NCBI RefSeq assembly: GCF_002237645.1
Contig: NZ_MJUZ01000004.1
Span: 1 to 64,000, forward strand
DNA: 64,000 bases
Direction: 5' to 3'
Origin: Desulfovibrio sp. MES5
GTDB lineage: Bacteria; Desulfobacterota; Desulfovibrionia; Desulfovibrionales; Desulfovibrionaceae
Made by a program: the position numbers and the translations under genes
Shown: positions 26,270-36,200 of the stretch, in pieces
Position numbering within the stretch: the stretch's first letter is position 1
Layout: each line of letters begins with the position of its first letter
The notes under the pieces: model-generated
What the model saw: only the letters and a program-made list of their open reading frames with translations
What the model was told of the DNA's origin: nothing
Database searches by the model: none

Positions 26270-28303
26270 TCAAAGGCCCTGGCTGTCCGTGTCATATGCG
26301 GCTTCGCGCCGCTCATCACAGGTTCGGGCAAGACGCTTGAGGGTCAGGGTCAGTTCCCGCACGTCAATGGGCTTGGTCAGGTGGGCGTTCATACCCGCCT
26401 GAAGGCTGCGTTCCGCATCCCCGCGCATGGCATAGGCCGTCATGGCAATAATGGGCACGTCCACAGCGCCGGGCAGACCGCTGGCCCTGATCTCGCGCGT
26501 GGCCGTGTAGCCGTCCATAATGGGCATCTGCACGTCCATAAGTATAAGATCAATATCGTCCGCCTGCTTGCGCCAGACATCGAGCGCTTCCTGACCGTTG
26601 CCCACGGCCATGCACTCCACGCCCATGCCGCTCAGCAGCACTTCCATAATCTCACGGTTTATGTCCCCGTCTTCTGCCATGAGCACCCGCAGACCGCGCA
26701 GACAGGCATACTCCAGGGCAGTATCGGCCTCCATAGTGGCCGGGGCGAACATATCCTCCTGGCCCACGGCAAAGGGCAATTCCACCCTGAAAACACTGCC
26801 CTTGCCGGGCTCGCTCTGCACGGTTATGCGCCCGCCCATGAGCACGGCCAGACGGCGGCAAACGGCAAGGCCCAGCCCCGTGCCGCCGAAGCGGCGGGTT
26901 ATGGATGAGTCCGCCTGGGAAAAGGGCGTAAAAATACGCGCCTGTTCATCCCTGCTCATGCCTATGCCTTCATCGCTCACAAGACAGGCCAGAGTGATGT
27001 CATGCTGTTTGCGGCGCACCAACTGCAAGTCTATGCGCACCGTGCCCCGTTCTGAAAATTTGATGGCGTTGCCGCCAAGGTTCAGCAGTATCTGGCGCAG
27101 GCGCAGGGCGTCGCCCACCAGGGTTGGCGGTATGCGCGGGTCTATGCGGCTTTCGATCGTGCAGTTTTTGTGCTGCATTCGCGGGCGCAGCAGGGCCAGC
27201 ACGGCCTCAAGCTCCCGCTCGGGCTGGAAAGGAAGATTTTCCAGCTCCATATGGTTGGCCTCAATCTTTGAAAAATCCAGAAGATCATTGATGATGTCCA
27301 ACAGCGATTCACATGTGGAATGAATTTTTTCCACATAGTCCCGCTGTTGCGGATTGAGGTCCGTATTGAGCACAAGGTGGGCCATGCCCATGATGCCGTT
27401 CATGGGCGTGCGGATTTCATGGCTCATGTTGGCCAGAAAGATGCTTTTGGCCGCATTGGCGGCCTCCGCGCTTTCCTTGGCTTCGCGCAGCATACGCTCG
27501 TGCTGGCGGTGCTTTGTAACGTCGCTCACATAGCCCGCGATGCGCGGTTCTTCCGGCGTGCCCACCACTTCGCAGGCCACGGCGAACCAGCAAAGGCCGC
27601 GCCAGGGGTGATTGACGCGCAGCTCCACATGTTCCTGAAAGCCCACAGTCCAGCCTTCGGAACGGCAAAGGCTCCGCCAGCGCCGCCGGTCTTCCGGCAG
27701 GATGCACTTTTCCACGGCCTCAAGCCGTTCTTCGGCGTTGGCCCCTTCCCGCAGACCGAACTGTTCGTAAAAAACCTCGTTGCAGGTAAATTCCAGCCTG
27801 TCCTTGCGGCGGCCCAGTTCAAACACGCCCAGCCAGCCCAGACGACAGGCCAGAGAAAGCCGCGACAGGCTCTCACGCAGGGCCTGATGGGCCGCATGCA
27901 GCTCGCTTATGTCCTGATGAAAGCCGGCAACGCGCAAAACCTGCTCGCCGTCGCCCGAAACACGCCTGCCCCCGCAGCGCACATGTATGGGGCCCCACTC
28001 CGGGTGGTTGTAGCAGTAGCGCATCTCGCGCATTTCGCCGTGGTTTTTGAAATTTTCAAGCTTCTTCCATATGGAGTCTATATCGCGCCTGTCCACGCGG
28101 CTGCGCCAGAATGTTGCGCACTCTTCGGGGGTGATGTTATCGGGCACGCCCATCAGGCGACGGGTGATAGCGTTGGTGAGCAGCCGCGAATGGCCGCTGC
28201 CCATATCATACTCAAGAACCCATAGGCCAACGCTGGCCGCCGCCAGGGCCTCCTGCCCCCAGGCGAGTCCTTCTCCAAAACCCTGTTGCGCCTCTAACAC
28301 CAT
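26270..28303 (-). CDS. Hybrid sensor histidine kinase (PAS-HisKA-HATPase-receiver)
   Basis: A 677-residue cytoplasmic sensor without membrane segments. Two PAS-like domains (about 15-150 and 150-275) precede the HisKA motif [15 protein letters not shown] (phospho-His295), then HATPase boxes ([26 protein letters not shown]) and a C-terminal receiver with Asp590 in [13 protein letters not shown]. It likely senses a small ligand or redox state and passes phosphate to a separate output. GGAGG precedes the ATG. No partner regulator is adjacent. Confidence 0.92.
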   Translation of the reverse strand: MVLEAQQGFGEGLAWGQEALAAASVGLWVLEYDMGSGHSRLLTNAITRRLMGVPDNITPEECATFWRSRVDRRDIDSIWKKLENFKNHGEMREMRYCYNHPEWGPIHVRCGGRRVSGDGEQVLRVAGFHQDISELHAAHQALRESLSRLSLACRLGWLGVFELGRRKDRLEFTCNEVFYEQFGLREGANAEERLEAVEKCILPEDRRRWRSLCRSEGWTVGFQEHVELRVNHPWRGLCWFAVACEVVGTPEEPRIAGYVSDVTKHRQHERMLREAKESAEAANAAKSIFLANMSHEIRTPMNGIMGMAHLVLNTDLNPQQRDYVEKIHSTCESLLDIINDLLDFSKIEANHMELENLPFQPERELEAVLALLRPRMQHKNCTIESRIDPRIPPTLVGDALRLRQILLNLGGNAIKFSERGTVRIDLQLVRRKQHDITLACLVSDEGIGMSRDEQARIFTPFSQADSSITRRFGGTGLGLAVCRRLAVLMGGRITVQSEPGKGSVFRVELPFAVGQEDMFAPATMEADTALEYACLRGLRVLMAEDGDINREIMEVLLSGMGVECMAVGNGQEALDVWRKQADDIDLILMDVQMPIMDGYTATREIRASGLPGAVDVPIIAMTAYAMRGDAERSLQAGMNAHLTKPIDVRELTLTLKRLARTCDERREAAYDTDSQGL

Positions 28304-28578
28304 TGTGCCTCCATAAACTTGTTGTGCAGGCTAGCGCTTTTGGCCCGGCAATACAATGCCGTTTTGCGCCATCCCCCGTGCCTGTGCCCACATGGCATTT
28401 CTGGGCGACTACTACCCGAATCATACAGCTTTTGTCGCACATCCGACATGTTGCCGGCTTGCACGCAGCATGACAGGGTGCTAGTTTAGACAACTACAAG
28501 GATATATCGAATACCACGTCACTGGGGATTTGCCGCGCCCATGCAGCGCGGCTGACCGCCCGTAAATGAGGAAGACGC

Positions 28579-29361
28579 ATGAACAACGCCACCGTCGTTA
28601 TCAAGTATGGCGGGCACGCCATGGATAAACCCGAGCTTTGCACGGCCTTTGCCACTGACCTGGCCCAACTTTCGGCCCAGGACATGGGCTTTGTGGTGGT
28701 GCACGGCGGCGGGCCGCAAATATCTGCGCTGCTGGCGCGCCTGAATATTGAAAGCCGCTTTGAAAACGGCTTGCGAGTCACTGACCAAGCCACAATGGAA
28801 GCCGTTGAAATGGTTTTGTGCGGCCAGGTGAACAAGGCCGTGGTGGCTTCTTTTGCGGCCCAGGGCGCGCGGGCTGCGGGCATATCCGGCAGGGACGGCA
28901 ATTTGCTGCGCGCTGTTGTAAAAAATCCCGCCCTGGGTCTTGTGGGCGAGGTGGAGGCCGTGGACCCGGCCCTGATCAGTTGCCTGCTTGAAGGGGGCTT
29001 TGTGCCCGTGGTGGCTCCGGTGGCCAACGGCCCCGACGGCCAGGCCCTGAACATTAACGCCGATACGGCGGCAGGCGCGCTGGCCGGAGCATTGGCGGCA
29101 GACTACTTTGTGCTTATCTCCGACGTGCCGGGCGTGCTGGACGCCGAGGGCAGGCTCATTACCGCCCTTACCCGCGCAGAGATAGAAAAACTCCGGGCCG
29201 AAGGCGTCATTACCGGCGGCATGATTCCCAAGGTCGAATCCTGCCTGCACGCTCTTGACGCGGGCTGCCAGCGCGCGCTTATCCTTGATGGCCGTTCCCC
29301 GTCAAGCCTGCGTCGCTATCTGCTGGACGACGCGCCGCTGGGCACTGTGGTTATGAACTGA
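28579..29361 (+). CDS. argB: Acetylglutamate kinase
   Basis: Second step of arginine synthesis: phosphorylates N-acetyl-L-glutamate. The 260-residue amino-acid-kinase fold has the N-terminal VIKYGGHAM (a variant of VIKxGG), VVVHGGGPQI, GLRVTDQATMEAVEMVL, the NINADTAAGALA block, and the Lys-containing GGMIPKVESCLHAL. Length is slightly short, like the E. coli enzyme, lacking the N-terminal helix of arginine-inhibited hexameric forms. Monocistronic, with an intrinsic terminator. Confidence 0.93.
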   Translation: MNNATVVIKYGGHAMDKPELCTAFATDLAQLSAQDMGFVVVHGGGPQISALLARLNIESRFENGLRVTDQATMEAVEMVLCGQVNKAVVASFAAQGARAAGISGRDGNLLRAVVKNPALGLVGEVEAVDPALISCLLEGGFVPVVAPVANGPDGQALNINADTAAGALAGALAADYFVLISDVPGVLDAEGRLITALTRAEIEKLRAEGVITGGMIPKVESCLHALDAGCQRALILDGRSPSSLRRYLLDDAPLGTVVMN

Positions 29362-29388
29362 GCCCATGCGACCCCACAAAAATATCGC

Positions 29389-29421
29389 GAGGCAGCCGGA
29401 ATTTCCGGCTGCCTCTTTTTT
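29389..29421 (+). terminator. Intrinsic terminator after argB
   Basis: 13-bp perfect stem GAGGCAGCCGGAA / TTCCGGCTGCCTC followed by six T residues, 28 bases after the stop codon. Confidence 0.92.
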
Positions 29422-29547
29422 ATGGCGCATGCCTTGGCTACCCGCCTGATCCTGCTCAAGGACGGGAAGGCGTATTTTTACGAAGCAGACTTGGAACATC
29501 TTACCTCTGGGTGAATACTCCCAAGGCACGCTGGCCAGTTGAACGAG

Positions 29548-30168
29548 CTACCTGATGGAACCCACGCTCTGGGCTATAAGCACGCTCCAGCCCTCTGGCA
29601 GCGGCAGCTTGCCGTCCAGCGCCGAAGAATTCGAGGCGTGCACATAGTTGCCCAGCCCCGCCGATGCGCAGAACAGCCCCACATTCTGATACAGCGACCC
29701 CACATGCATGCCCGACCATTTGCCTGCCGTGGGGGCCGCATACAGCAAGACCAGCGAACCGCCGCCAAGTTTGGAGCGCCAGTCGCCCTCCTGCGCCATG
29801 GTCAGGCTGTGTCCGGGTTCATAACGCCATACGCCATTGTCCAGCGCCACAAAAACCTGCACTTCCTGCCGATTCATGGCCGAAGGCGCGGTGCGACGTC
29901 CGTCCGCGCGGTTGACGCCCCAGGCAGCCCAGAGCAGGTCGCTCAACTGCTGCGCCGGAAGCGGCGCGCCGTCGAATCCGCTTTTGGTTGAATGCCGTTG
30001 GGCCAGAGCCTGCATAAGCGGCATGCCGCCGGTTTTATCCGGCGCGGGCAGTTTCATGCGACGGGCGGACGCATCCGCCGCAGCGGCGCTGACGGAAGCC
30101 GGGGGAAGCACGGCCAGAGAGGCCATTGACAGACAAAAGGCAAGACCAAGTCGAATACTGCGGATCAT
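29548..30168 (-). CDS. Exported SagB-like nitroreductase-family protein
   Basis: A 206-residue nitroreductase-fold protein with an N-terminal signal peptide (MIRSIRLGLAFCLSMASLAVLPPASVSA). Family features: LMQALAQRHSTKSGF, LSDLLWAAWGVNRADGRRTAPSAMNRQEV, and the closing LYQNVGLFCASAGLGNYV. Such FMN proteins of the SagB subgroup oxidise or reduce unknown substrates; export of this one is unusual for a flavoprotein and may use the Tat or Sec route. Start chosen at the ATG preceded by GGAGGAT. Confidence 0.85.
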   Translation of the reverse strand: MIRSIRLGLAFCLSMASLAVLPPASVSAAAADASARRMKLPAPDKTGGMPLMQALAQRHSTKSGFDGAPLPAQQLSDLLWAAWGVNRADGRRTAPSAMNRQEVQVFVALDNGVWRYEPGHSLTMAQEGDWRSKLGGGSLVLLYAAPTAGKWSGMHVGSLYQNVGLFCASAGLGNYVHASNSSALDGKLPLPEGWSVLIAQSVGSIR

Positions 30169-30730
30169 AAATCCTCCATTAATGGCTGCCGCCCGTGGGC
30201 GCAAAAGGACGCGCCCGAAGATTTTTTTATGGGCAGACAAGACGCCTGAAGTATGCTGCTGTTGGCGGCAGCTTTCAAGCGGCCGCATTCGGGCGGGTCG
30301 GATAGCGTGGATAGCGCGGATAACGCGGGTAATGTTGGCGCGCTGCGCCAGTTGGGGCAGACGCCGGGCTACTGGTAAAATTTCGGCACGCCCTTTACAG
30401 CGCGGAACAGCACGGAGCAGGGCGGGCCAGGATAACTCGGAACGGTGCGACCAAGCCACGCGCACGCCTTTACGAGGGCAAGGCTGCCGCAGTCCCAGAG
30501 CAGGCGCGGCGTGGACACGTCCTGCTGCGGAAATGCGCCGTATGCGCCGTAATTTAGGATGGGGCTGGTATTGGCACTGCGGCTGCCCGGCGAAAGCGTG
30601 CTGGTCGAAAAGCAGACAGCCAGAGCGGCAAGCCAGAACAAACAGACAGGACAATAAGGCAAGCAGGCAGGATGTATGGGCGCAAGAGCAGCGCGCACTA
30701 GATCGCGCCAGTATCCGTCAAAGGCCTGCG
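30169..30730. other. Intergenic stretch without recognised gene
   Basis: About 560 bp. A short degenerate tandem GGATAGCG / GGATAACG run lies at 30299-30330. Long frames crossing here on either strand are shadows of the flanking genes. No promoter or RNA recognised. Confidence 0.5.
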
Positions 30731-32188
30731 CTATGCGTTGGGGATTTCTTCGCTCACCGGAAGGAGCTTTTTGTCGCCTTCAAGCAGGTTTGTGAAGTTT
30801 TCAGGGCTCATGGGGCGGGCATAGAGAAATCCCTGCGCCTGAATATCGCCCAACCGGGACAAAAACTCGCGCTGCGAAGCTTTTTCAACGCCTTCGCACA
30901 GAATCCCCATATCCAGATCTTCAGAAAGGCGCACAATGCTGTTGATGATGCTCTTGTTCGTGGGCGCGATGTCTTCCGTCCCCAGCAAGCCCCTGTCGAT
31001 CTTAATGACGTCAAAGGGCACGTCCTTGAGCACGTTCAGGCTGGAATAGCCCGCGCCGAAATCGTCAAGCCATATGGAATAGCCATACTGCTTGAGCTGG
31101 CGCACGCTTTCGCTGATTTCTGCAAGATTCTTTACAAACACGCTCTCTGTGATTTCAAGGCCAAGCCAGCGGGGCTCAAGCCCGTAGGACTGCACCAGCG
31201 CATGAAGCTCGTCCACAAAGGCCGGGTTTCTGAAGTGTTCGCGTGAAATATTCACGGATATGGGCAGCAATGCCTTGCCGGCACGCTGACGTGCCTGCTG
31301 ATAGCGGCAGACTTGACCATATACGGTGAAATCAAGACTCGTGATGTCGCCCGACTCTTCCAGAAGCGGCACAAAATTTCCGGGCATGATCAGCTTGCCG
31401 TCCGGCGTGCGCATCCTGGCCAGGGCCTCCGCCCCCACAACGGCTCCGGTGGTGATGTCCACCTGCGGTTGCAGCAGAAAGAACACGCCGCCGTGCTCCA
31501 GCGCCTTGGTCACGTCTTCGTAAAGGCTTTGCCGCTGCAGGCGGCAGATCTCCATAGCCTCGGTGAACACGCCGCCGCGTGAGCGCAGTGTGGGCTTGAG
31601 GGAACGCCGTGCCTGATCTGCGCGGCTTACAAGGGAATGCAGGCTTTCTGGCCTGCCCTCGACCGGGCAGACGCCGCCCACAAAGGCCAGATGGCTGCGT
31701 GGATGCAGCCTGCGTTTTTCCGCAAGAAACTGCTCGCCTTCGGCCACGAGCTTGTCGGTGATGGCCTGCAGACTGTAGCCATTGGGGATGGTGAAGAGTA
31801 TGACGAACCTGTCGGCAAAAATGCGGCTGCCGCACACATACTCTTCGCGCCGCCGCAAAAAGGCGGCAAAGGCGCGCAGCATGCTGTTGCCAGCCCGCTC
31901 ACCGTAAATACGGTTAAGCACCTGAAAACCCTGCATATCGGCATGCAGAATGCCAAAGCTCTTTGACGTACGGTCAGAGCGCACCACACACAAAGCCCTT
32001 TGCAGAAATGATTCATACTGCATGAGCCATGTGGTGCGGTCATACTGCTCCATACGGCTCAGCAGACGGCGAATCTGGCAGCTTTCAGAGGTTTTCAGGT
32101 CCAGTTCGGGCGCGAAGTTTTCCATCGCCAGTTCAGCTGGCCAGACATCGCCCCCGTACCGTCCCCTCTCATCATCCAGAAAATGCAT
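30731..32188 (-). CDS. EAL-domain c-di-GMP phosphodiesterase with degenerate GGDEF
   Basis: A 485-residue soluble protein. The GGDEF-like domain (about 60-210) has IFADRFVILF where active cyclases have GGDEF, so it should not make c-di-GMP. The EAL domain (about 225-475) keeps the residues for hydrolysis: GAEALARM, LGLEITESVF, WLDDFGAGYSSLN, IKIDRGLL, CEGVEKASQ and AQGFLYARPM. Predicted to degrade c-di-GMP, perhaps with the dead cyclase domain as a GTP or ligand sensor. GGGGGAGG precedes the chosen ATG; an upstream frame to 32224 lacks such a site. Confidence 0.92.
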   Translation of the reverse strand: MHFLDDERGRYGGDVWPAELAMENFAPELDLKTSESCQIRRLLSRMEQYDRTTWLMQYESFLQRALCVVRSDRTSKSFGILHADMQGFQVLNRIYGERAGNSMLRAFAAFLRRREEYVCGSRIFADRFVILFTIPNGYSLQAITDKLVAEGEQFLAEKRRLHPRSHLAFVGGVCPVEGRPESLHSLVSRADQARRSLKPTLRSRGGVFTEAMEICRLQRQSLYEDVTKALEHGGVFFLLQPQVDITTGAVVGAEALARMRTPDGKLIMPGNFVPLLEESGDITSLDFTVYGQVCRYQQARQRAGKALLPISVNISREHFRNPAFVDELHALVQSYGLEPRWLGLEITESVFVKNLAEISESVRQLKQYGYSIWLDDFGAGYSSLNVLKDVPFDVIKIDRGLLGTEDIAPTNKSIINSIVRLSEDLDMGILCEGVEKASQREFLSRLGDIQAQGFLYARPMSPENFTNLLEGDKKLLPVSEEIPNA

Positions 32189-32316
32189 GCCTCCCCCTTT
32201 TTGGTCCGGCGCAAGGCTCCACAATGGAGCACCCTACAATTCTGGGCGGCCAAGGCTAGCCTAATCTGAAATATTTTGTAAAGAAATTTCAGCAGTCGCA
32301 ACAACAGCTATCACTA

Positions 32317-32943
32317 TCATTTCTGGTCGCGGCGCACCCACCAGTCCTTTTCCACGCGGCCATACCACCAACGATTATAGTCTGTGCGCAACACAACCTC
32401 CGCCAGTTCCTGAGCTTCGGGGCTGCGCAGCCGCTTGACCGCGCTCTCGAGCCATTGCGCGGCAAAGGCATTGCCCTTGTCGAGCTCTGCCTTGAGGTTG
32501 CAGATAAGGTCCAGTTGATCCGCGTCGTGGGCCAAAACCGATTCCGGGCTTGCGCCCGCGTCCAGTTCGTCCCACAGGGGCAGCACGTCGGCTTCAAGGC
32601 CGGTGCCGTCCACGCAGTCTTCCAGGGCGCGGCGCGCCTGGCACTGGTCATAGCGGTGATTCACATAGTTGAAGTCGCCTGTGCGCGCCTCGTGCAGGTC
32701 ATGAAACAGGCAAAGAAAGGTGACCCTTGCAGGGTCAAGGCCGCTCATGCGCGCCAGCACATAGCCTATGACGCTGACCCGGTAGGAATGCTCCGCCACA
32801 TTTTCCTTGCCAGAGCCAAGAAAGGCATAGCCGGTGCGCGGCGTGTGCCGCAGCATGCCAACCTCATTAAAAAAATCGACGAGACGTTCCAACCGGGCAG
32901 CACTGAACTCCCCGGCTTCTGCTTTGCTGTCTGTATCACTCAT
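32317..32943 (-). CDS. HD-domain hydrolase (YfbR-like)
   Basis: A 208-residue metal-dependent phosphohydrolase of the HD_3/YfbR type, a family including 5'-deoxynucleotidases. The ligands are seen in ENVAEHSYRV, FLCLFHDLHEA and the distal Asp in HDADQLDLI. A YNRWWYGRVEKDWW C-terminus is unusual. Lies 50 bp downstream of the NtrC-type regulator and could share its transcript. Start placed at MSDTDSK; an upstream frame to 32988 is possible. Confidence 0.85.
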   Translation of the reverse strand: MSDTDSKAEAGEFSAARLERLVDFFNEVGMLRHTPRTGYAFLGSGKENVAEHSYRVSVIGYVLARMSGLDPARVTFLCLFHDLHEARTGDFNYVNHRYDQCQARRALEDCVDGTGLEADVLPLWDELDAGASPESVLAHDADQLDLICNLKAELDKGNAFAAQWLESAVKRLRSPEAQELAEVVLRTDYNRWWYGRVEKDWWVRRDQK

Positions 32944-32993
32944 AACTGTTCCGATTCGATGATGGGCGCAAAAACCGGCCCGCTGCAAAAATG

Positions 32994-34355
32994 CTATTCC
33001 AGGCCATACTTGCGCAGCTTGTTGTGCAGGGTGGCACGGGTGATGCCAAGACGCCGCGCGGCTTCGCTCTTGTTGTCTCCGGCCTGGCGCAGTGTTTCCT
33101 CAATGGCCCTGCGCTCCACTTCATCCAGGGGCAGGCCCGCCAGGGAGGCGTCCGGCTCCGCCGGGCGTTCCTCTATCCGGGTTTCGCAGGACAGCATAGA
33201 GGGCAACTCGCGCCCGGTAATGAGGTCGCCATGGCAGAGAATGACGGCGCGCTCCACCGCGTTTTCCAGTTCGCGCACATTGCCCGGCCACGAATACCGC
33301 AGCATGGTGTCCAGCGCCTGCGCAGAAAAGCCCCGCACGGACTTTCTGTTGCGGCTGGCGAATTCTTCAAGAAAGTGGGCCGCCAGCAAGGGGATGTCCT
33401 CCGCCCGTTCACGCAGAGGCGGCACATCCACACTGATGACGTTGAGCCGGAAAAACAGGTCTTCACGAAAACGCTTTTGCGCCACTTCCTGCCGTAAATC
33501 ACGGTTGGTCGCGGCCAGGACGCGCACGTCCACCGTAAGTTGCGTGTCGGAGCCAACGCGCTGCACCTCGCCCTGTTGCAGGGCGCGCAGCAGTTTGGCC
33601 TGAATGGACAGGGGCATTTCGCCCACTTCATCCAGAAAAAGCGTGCCGCCGTGGGCCTGGGCAAAACGGCCTTCGCGCCGACGCTCAGCCCCGGTGAAGG
33701 AGCCTTTTTCATGCCCGAACAGCTCCGATTCCAGCAGGTTCTCCGCCAGGGCGGCGCAGTTAACCGTGATAAAGGGCTTGTCGGCACGGGAACTTAAGGC
33801 GTGCAAGGCGCGGGCTACCAGCTCCTTGCCTGTGCCCGACTCGCCGGAAATCAGCACCGTAGCCTCGGTGGGGGCCACTGTGCTCATGATCTCCTGCATG
33901 CGGGCAATGGCCTTGCTGCGGCCAATAATGCCCGTCGCGGACGCGGTGTGGCTCAATTGGCGGCGCAGTTCGCGGTTTTCAACGCTCAAGCGCGAATGCT
34001 CGATGGCCTGGTGCAGGGTGTGCTTCAGGTTGTCAAAATCCAGAGGTTTGACCAGATAGTCATAGGCCCCGAGGCGCAGAGCCTCCACAGCGGTTTCTAC
34101 GGAAGAATACGCCGTCATGAGCACCACGGGCAGGGCGGGATTATATTCGAGAATACCTCGGAGCGCGTTTATGCCGTTCATCCGGGCCATGCGCACGTCT
34201 GTCAGCACAACGGAAAAACTTTTTTCGCGCACCATGGCCACGGCTTCGTCCCCGTCCGAGGCCTCTTCCACGTCATAGCCCCACGAGCGGAGCATGGTCC
34301 GCAGCATGCCGCGGTGCGCCTGGTCGTCATCAACCACAAGAATACTGTTGCTCAC
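32994..34355 (-). CDS. Sigma-54-dependent response regulator (ZraR/NtrC type)
   Basis: A 453-residue activator: receiver (LVVDDDQAHRGM, phospho-Asp53 in LTDVRMARMNG), AAA+ domain with Walker A GESGTGKE, the sigma-54 contact loop GSFTGA (a variant of GAFTGA), Walker B ending LFLDEVGEM, and a Fis-type helix-turn-helix at the C-terminus (NKSEAARRLGITRATLHNKL). GTG 34355 is preferred because AGGAGG lies 10 bases before it; the ATG at 34364 is too close to it. Paired with the kinase gene 131 bp upstream. Confidence 0.93.
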   Translation of the reverse strand: MSNSILVVDDDQAHRGMLRTMLRSWGYDVEEASDGDEAVAMVREKSFSVVLTDVRMARMNGINALRGILEYNPALPVVLMTAYSSVETAVEALRLGAYDYLVKPLDFDNLKHTLHQAIEHSRLSVENRELRRQLSHTASATGIIGRSKAIARMQEIMSTVAPTEATVLISGESGTGKELVARALHALSSRADKPFITVNCAALAENLLESELFGHEKGSFTGAERRREGRFAQAHGGTLFLDEVGEMPLSIQAKLLRALQQGEVQRVGSDTQLTVDVRVLAATNRDLRQEVAQKRFREDLFFRLNVISVDVPPLRERAEDIPLLAAHFLEEFASRNRKSVRGFSAQALDTMLRYSWPGNVRELENAVERAVILCHGDLITGRELPSMLSCETRIEERPAEPDASLAGLPLDEVERRAIEETLRQAGDNKSEAARRLGITRATLHNKLRKYGLE

Positions 34356-34486
34356 TCTGCACATTCCTCCTGGTCTGCTGCGTGCGCGGCGCTGACTGTC
34401 AGTCCGCGCAACACAGCGGTTGGCGCGGCTGGTCTGTTGCGAATGCCGCCGGATCGGGATTGTCATCACCCTGGCGAACATGGCCG

Positions 34487-35992
34487 TTAGACGCGCTTTC
34501 TTTTTCTGCGCTCCACAAAAAGCTGCGATTCATTGAGCGCCTCCGGCAGCCAGATGCGGAACAGGGTTTCGCCCTGCCCGCCAGCCTTCGCCTGCCTGGA
34601 AACGACGCTGATCTCGCCGTTATGCGCCTCAACGATCTTATGCACCATGGCCAGTCCCAGCCCGGTTCCCTGCCCCTTGGTGGTGAAGTAGGGGTCAAAA
34701 ATATGCGGCAACTGCCGCGGCGGAATACCCACGCCGGAGTCGCGCACCATAAGGCATACGCCTTTTTTGTTCCGGGTCGCCGCCAGGGTCAGGCACCCGC
34801 CTTCGGGCATGGCGTCCAGCGCGTTGATGCAGAGGTTCAGCAGGGCCTGGCCCATGCGCTCGGGGTCTACCAGGGCCTTGGGCACCTCGCGGGAGATCTT
34901 GCACTCGACCTCAACCCCGCGTTTTTCCGCATCCTGGCCGATAAGGCGCACCACATGCTGCACAACGTCCTCGACGTTGCCAGGACGCGGGGACACGTCG
35001 CTCGGGCGGGAAAGGCCTATCAGATCCATGATGACGCGGTTGAGTCTGTCGACCTCGTTAACCATGACGTTGGCTGCGGCGCGGTCTTCGCTGCCCTCGG
35101 GAAAGCGCTGTCCGAAGTAGGTGGCGTAGCCCTTGATCGAGCTTAAAGGGTTACGGATTTCGTGCGCCACCCCGGCGGCGAGATTGCCCACAGCCGCGAG
35201 CTTTTCCTTGCGCCGCACCTCTCCTTCAAGGCGGCGTATTTCCACCTCGGCCTTGCGCTGCCGCTGGCGGGATTCCCGCGCGCGCTCGGCGTAATACAGG
35301 GCCAGAAGGCAGGCCAGCCCCACAAGCAGGGTCACTGCCGAGAGCATGGCTACATAGTCCCTGTTCTGGCTGCGCGTAATTTCAAAGGGCGAGATATCCA
35401 GTCCAAGAAATATGATGGGCGTGGGATACCCCCGCATGGCGTCGGCCATTCCGGGCGAAAACTGGCGGTACACGGCAAAAACCCTGCGTCCCTCCAGATG
35501 CATGATGCCCCAGCGCGCCAGCATGCCGGGGTTCAGCGCGCGCATGCGCGCCTCGTCCATTTCCTTGCCTTCCATCCGCAGTATCTCGCCCAGGCGGGAG
35601 CGGTCGCTGTGCGCCACTATGGTTCCATCGGGCATGGTCACCGCTATAAAAATGATGCCCGGACTGGACGCCATTTCTTCCAGCAGCACCTGAAGACGCA
35701 CCCCGGCCTCGCTACGCATGCCGGAGCGCAAGATGCTTTCAAAAGCAATAATAAAGGATGAGCCCTTTTCGGCCAGCAAGCGTCCCATGGCGGCTTCACT
35801 GCGCTCAATGGATATATAGGCCAGCAGGCTGATCATGAGGGCCAGCACAAGCGCGGCTCCACCCATGAGCAGGCCAAGCGGCGTGCGCAGGACGCCCCGT
35901 GCGCCCTTCAGGGAAGCGTAAAGCCCCCCCACGGGGGTTTTCGGCGCGGCAGGCCCGGCTCCTTCACACATTTCATCGTGTTTTGCACTCAT
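34487..35992 (-). CDS. Membrane sensor histidine kinase (ZraS-like)
   Basis: A 501-residue kinase with two membrane segments (about 42-62 and 214-234) flanking a periplasmic domain, a short coiled linker, HisKA (GNLAAGVAHEIRNPLSSIKG) and HATPase (NLCINALDAMPEGG, VRDSGVGIP, GTGLGLAMVHKI). The layout fits ZraS/HydH zinc or envelope-stress sensors. Partner of the sigma-54 regulator downstream. The periplasmic ZraP-like protein is encoded divergently 208 bp away, completing a ZraPSR-like set. Confidence 0.92.
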   Translation of the reverse strand: MSAKHDEMCEGAGPAAPKTPVGGLYASLKGARGVLRTPLGLLMGGAALVLALMISLLAYISIERSEAAMGRLLAEKGSSFIIAFESILRSGMRSEAGVRLQVLLEEMASSPGIIFIAVTMPDGTIVAHSDRSRLGEILRMEGKEMDEARMRALNPGMLARWGIMHLEGRRVFAVYRQFSPGMADAMRGYPTPIIFLGLDISPFEITRSQNRDYVAMLSAVTLLVGLACLLALYYAERARESRQRQRKAEVEIRRLEGEVRRKEKLAAVGNLAAGVAHEIRNPLSSIKGYATYFGQRFPEGSEDRAAANVMVNEVDRLNRVIMDLIGLSRPSDVSPRPGNVEDVVQHVVRLIGQDAEKRGVEVECKISREVPKALVDPERMGQALLNLCINALDAMPEGGCLTLAATRNKKGVCLMVRDSGVGIPPRQLPHIFDPYFTTKGQGTGLGLAMVHKIVEAHNGEISVVSRQAKAGGQGETLFRIWLPEALNESQLFVERRKRKRV

Positions 35993-36096
35993 AGGACAGA
36001 TATAGCGTCATGAGGCCGCACTGTCACCCTGTGCACAAAGCGGGCCTTCAATATTTTGCACGAATCTTGCTTCGCAATTTATATATAGTCCATTTT

Positions 36097-36114
36097 ATGT
36101 TGCCAAGGCAACAT
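36097..36114. promoter_or_regulatory. Inverted repeat in the zraS-like/zraP-like divergent promoter region
   Basis: ATGTTGCC-AA-GGCAACAT: perfect 8-bp arms, roughly central between the two start codons. Position and symmetry fit an enhancer site for the NtrC-type regulator. I could not find a convincing -24/-12 sigma-54 promoter by eye. Confidence 0.5.
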
Positions 36115-36200
36115 GCCACTGCCTCTATTGTCAGATGGAAGCATGCGGCATTGGCCTCTCTGTTAACGGCTCATGCAAATGATTCGGGAATACTTGCGAC

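Noticed and set aside
36115..36200. Sigma-54 (-24/-12) promoter for the ZraP-like gene
   Set aside because: No GG-N10-GC arrangement close to consensus could be found by eye, although the regulator predicts one.
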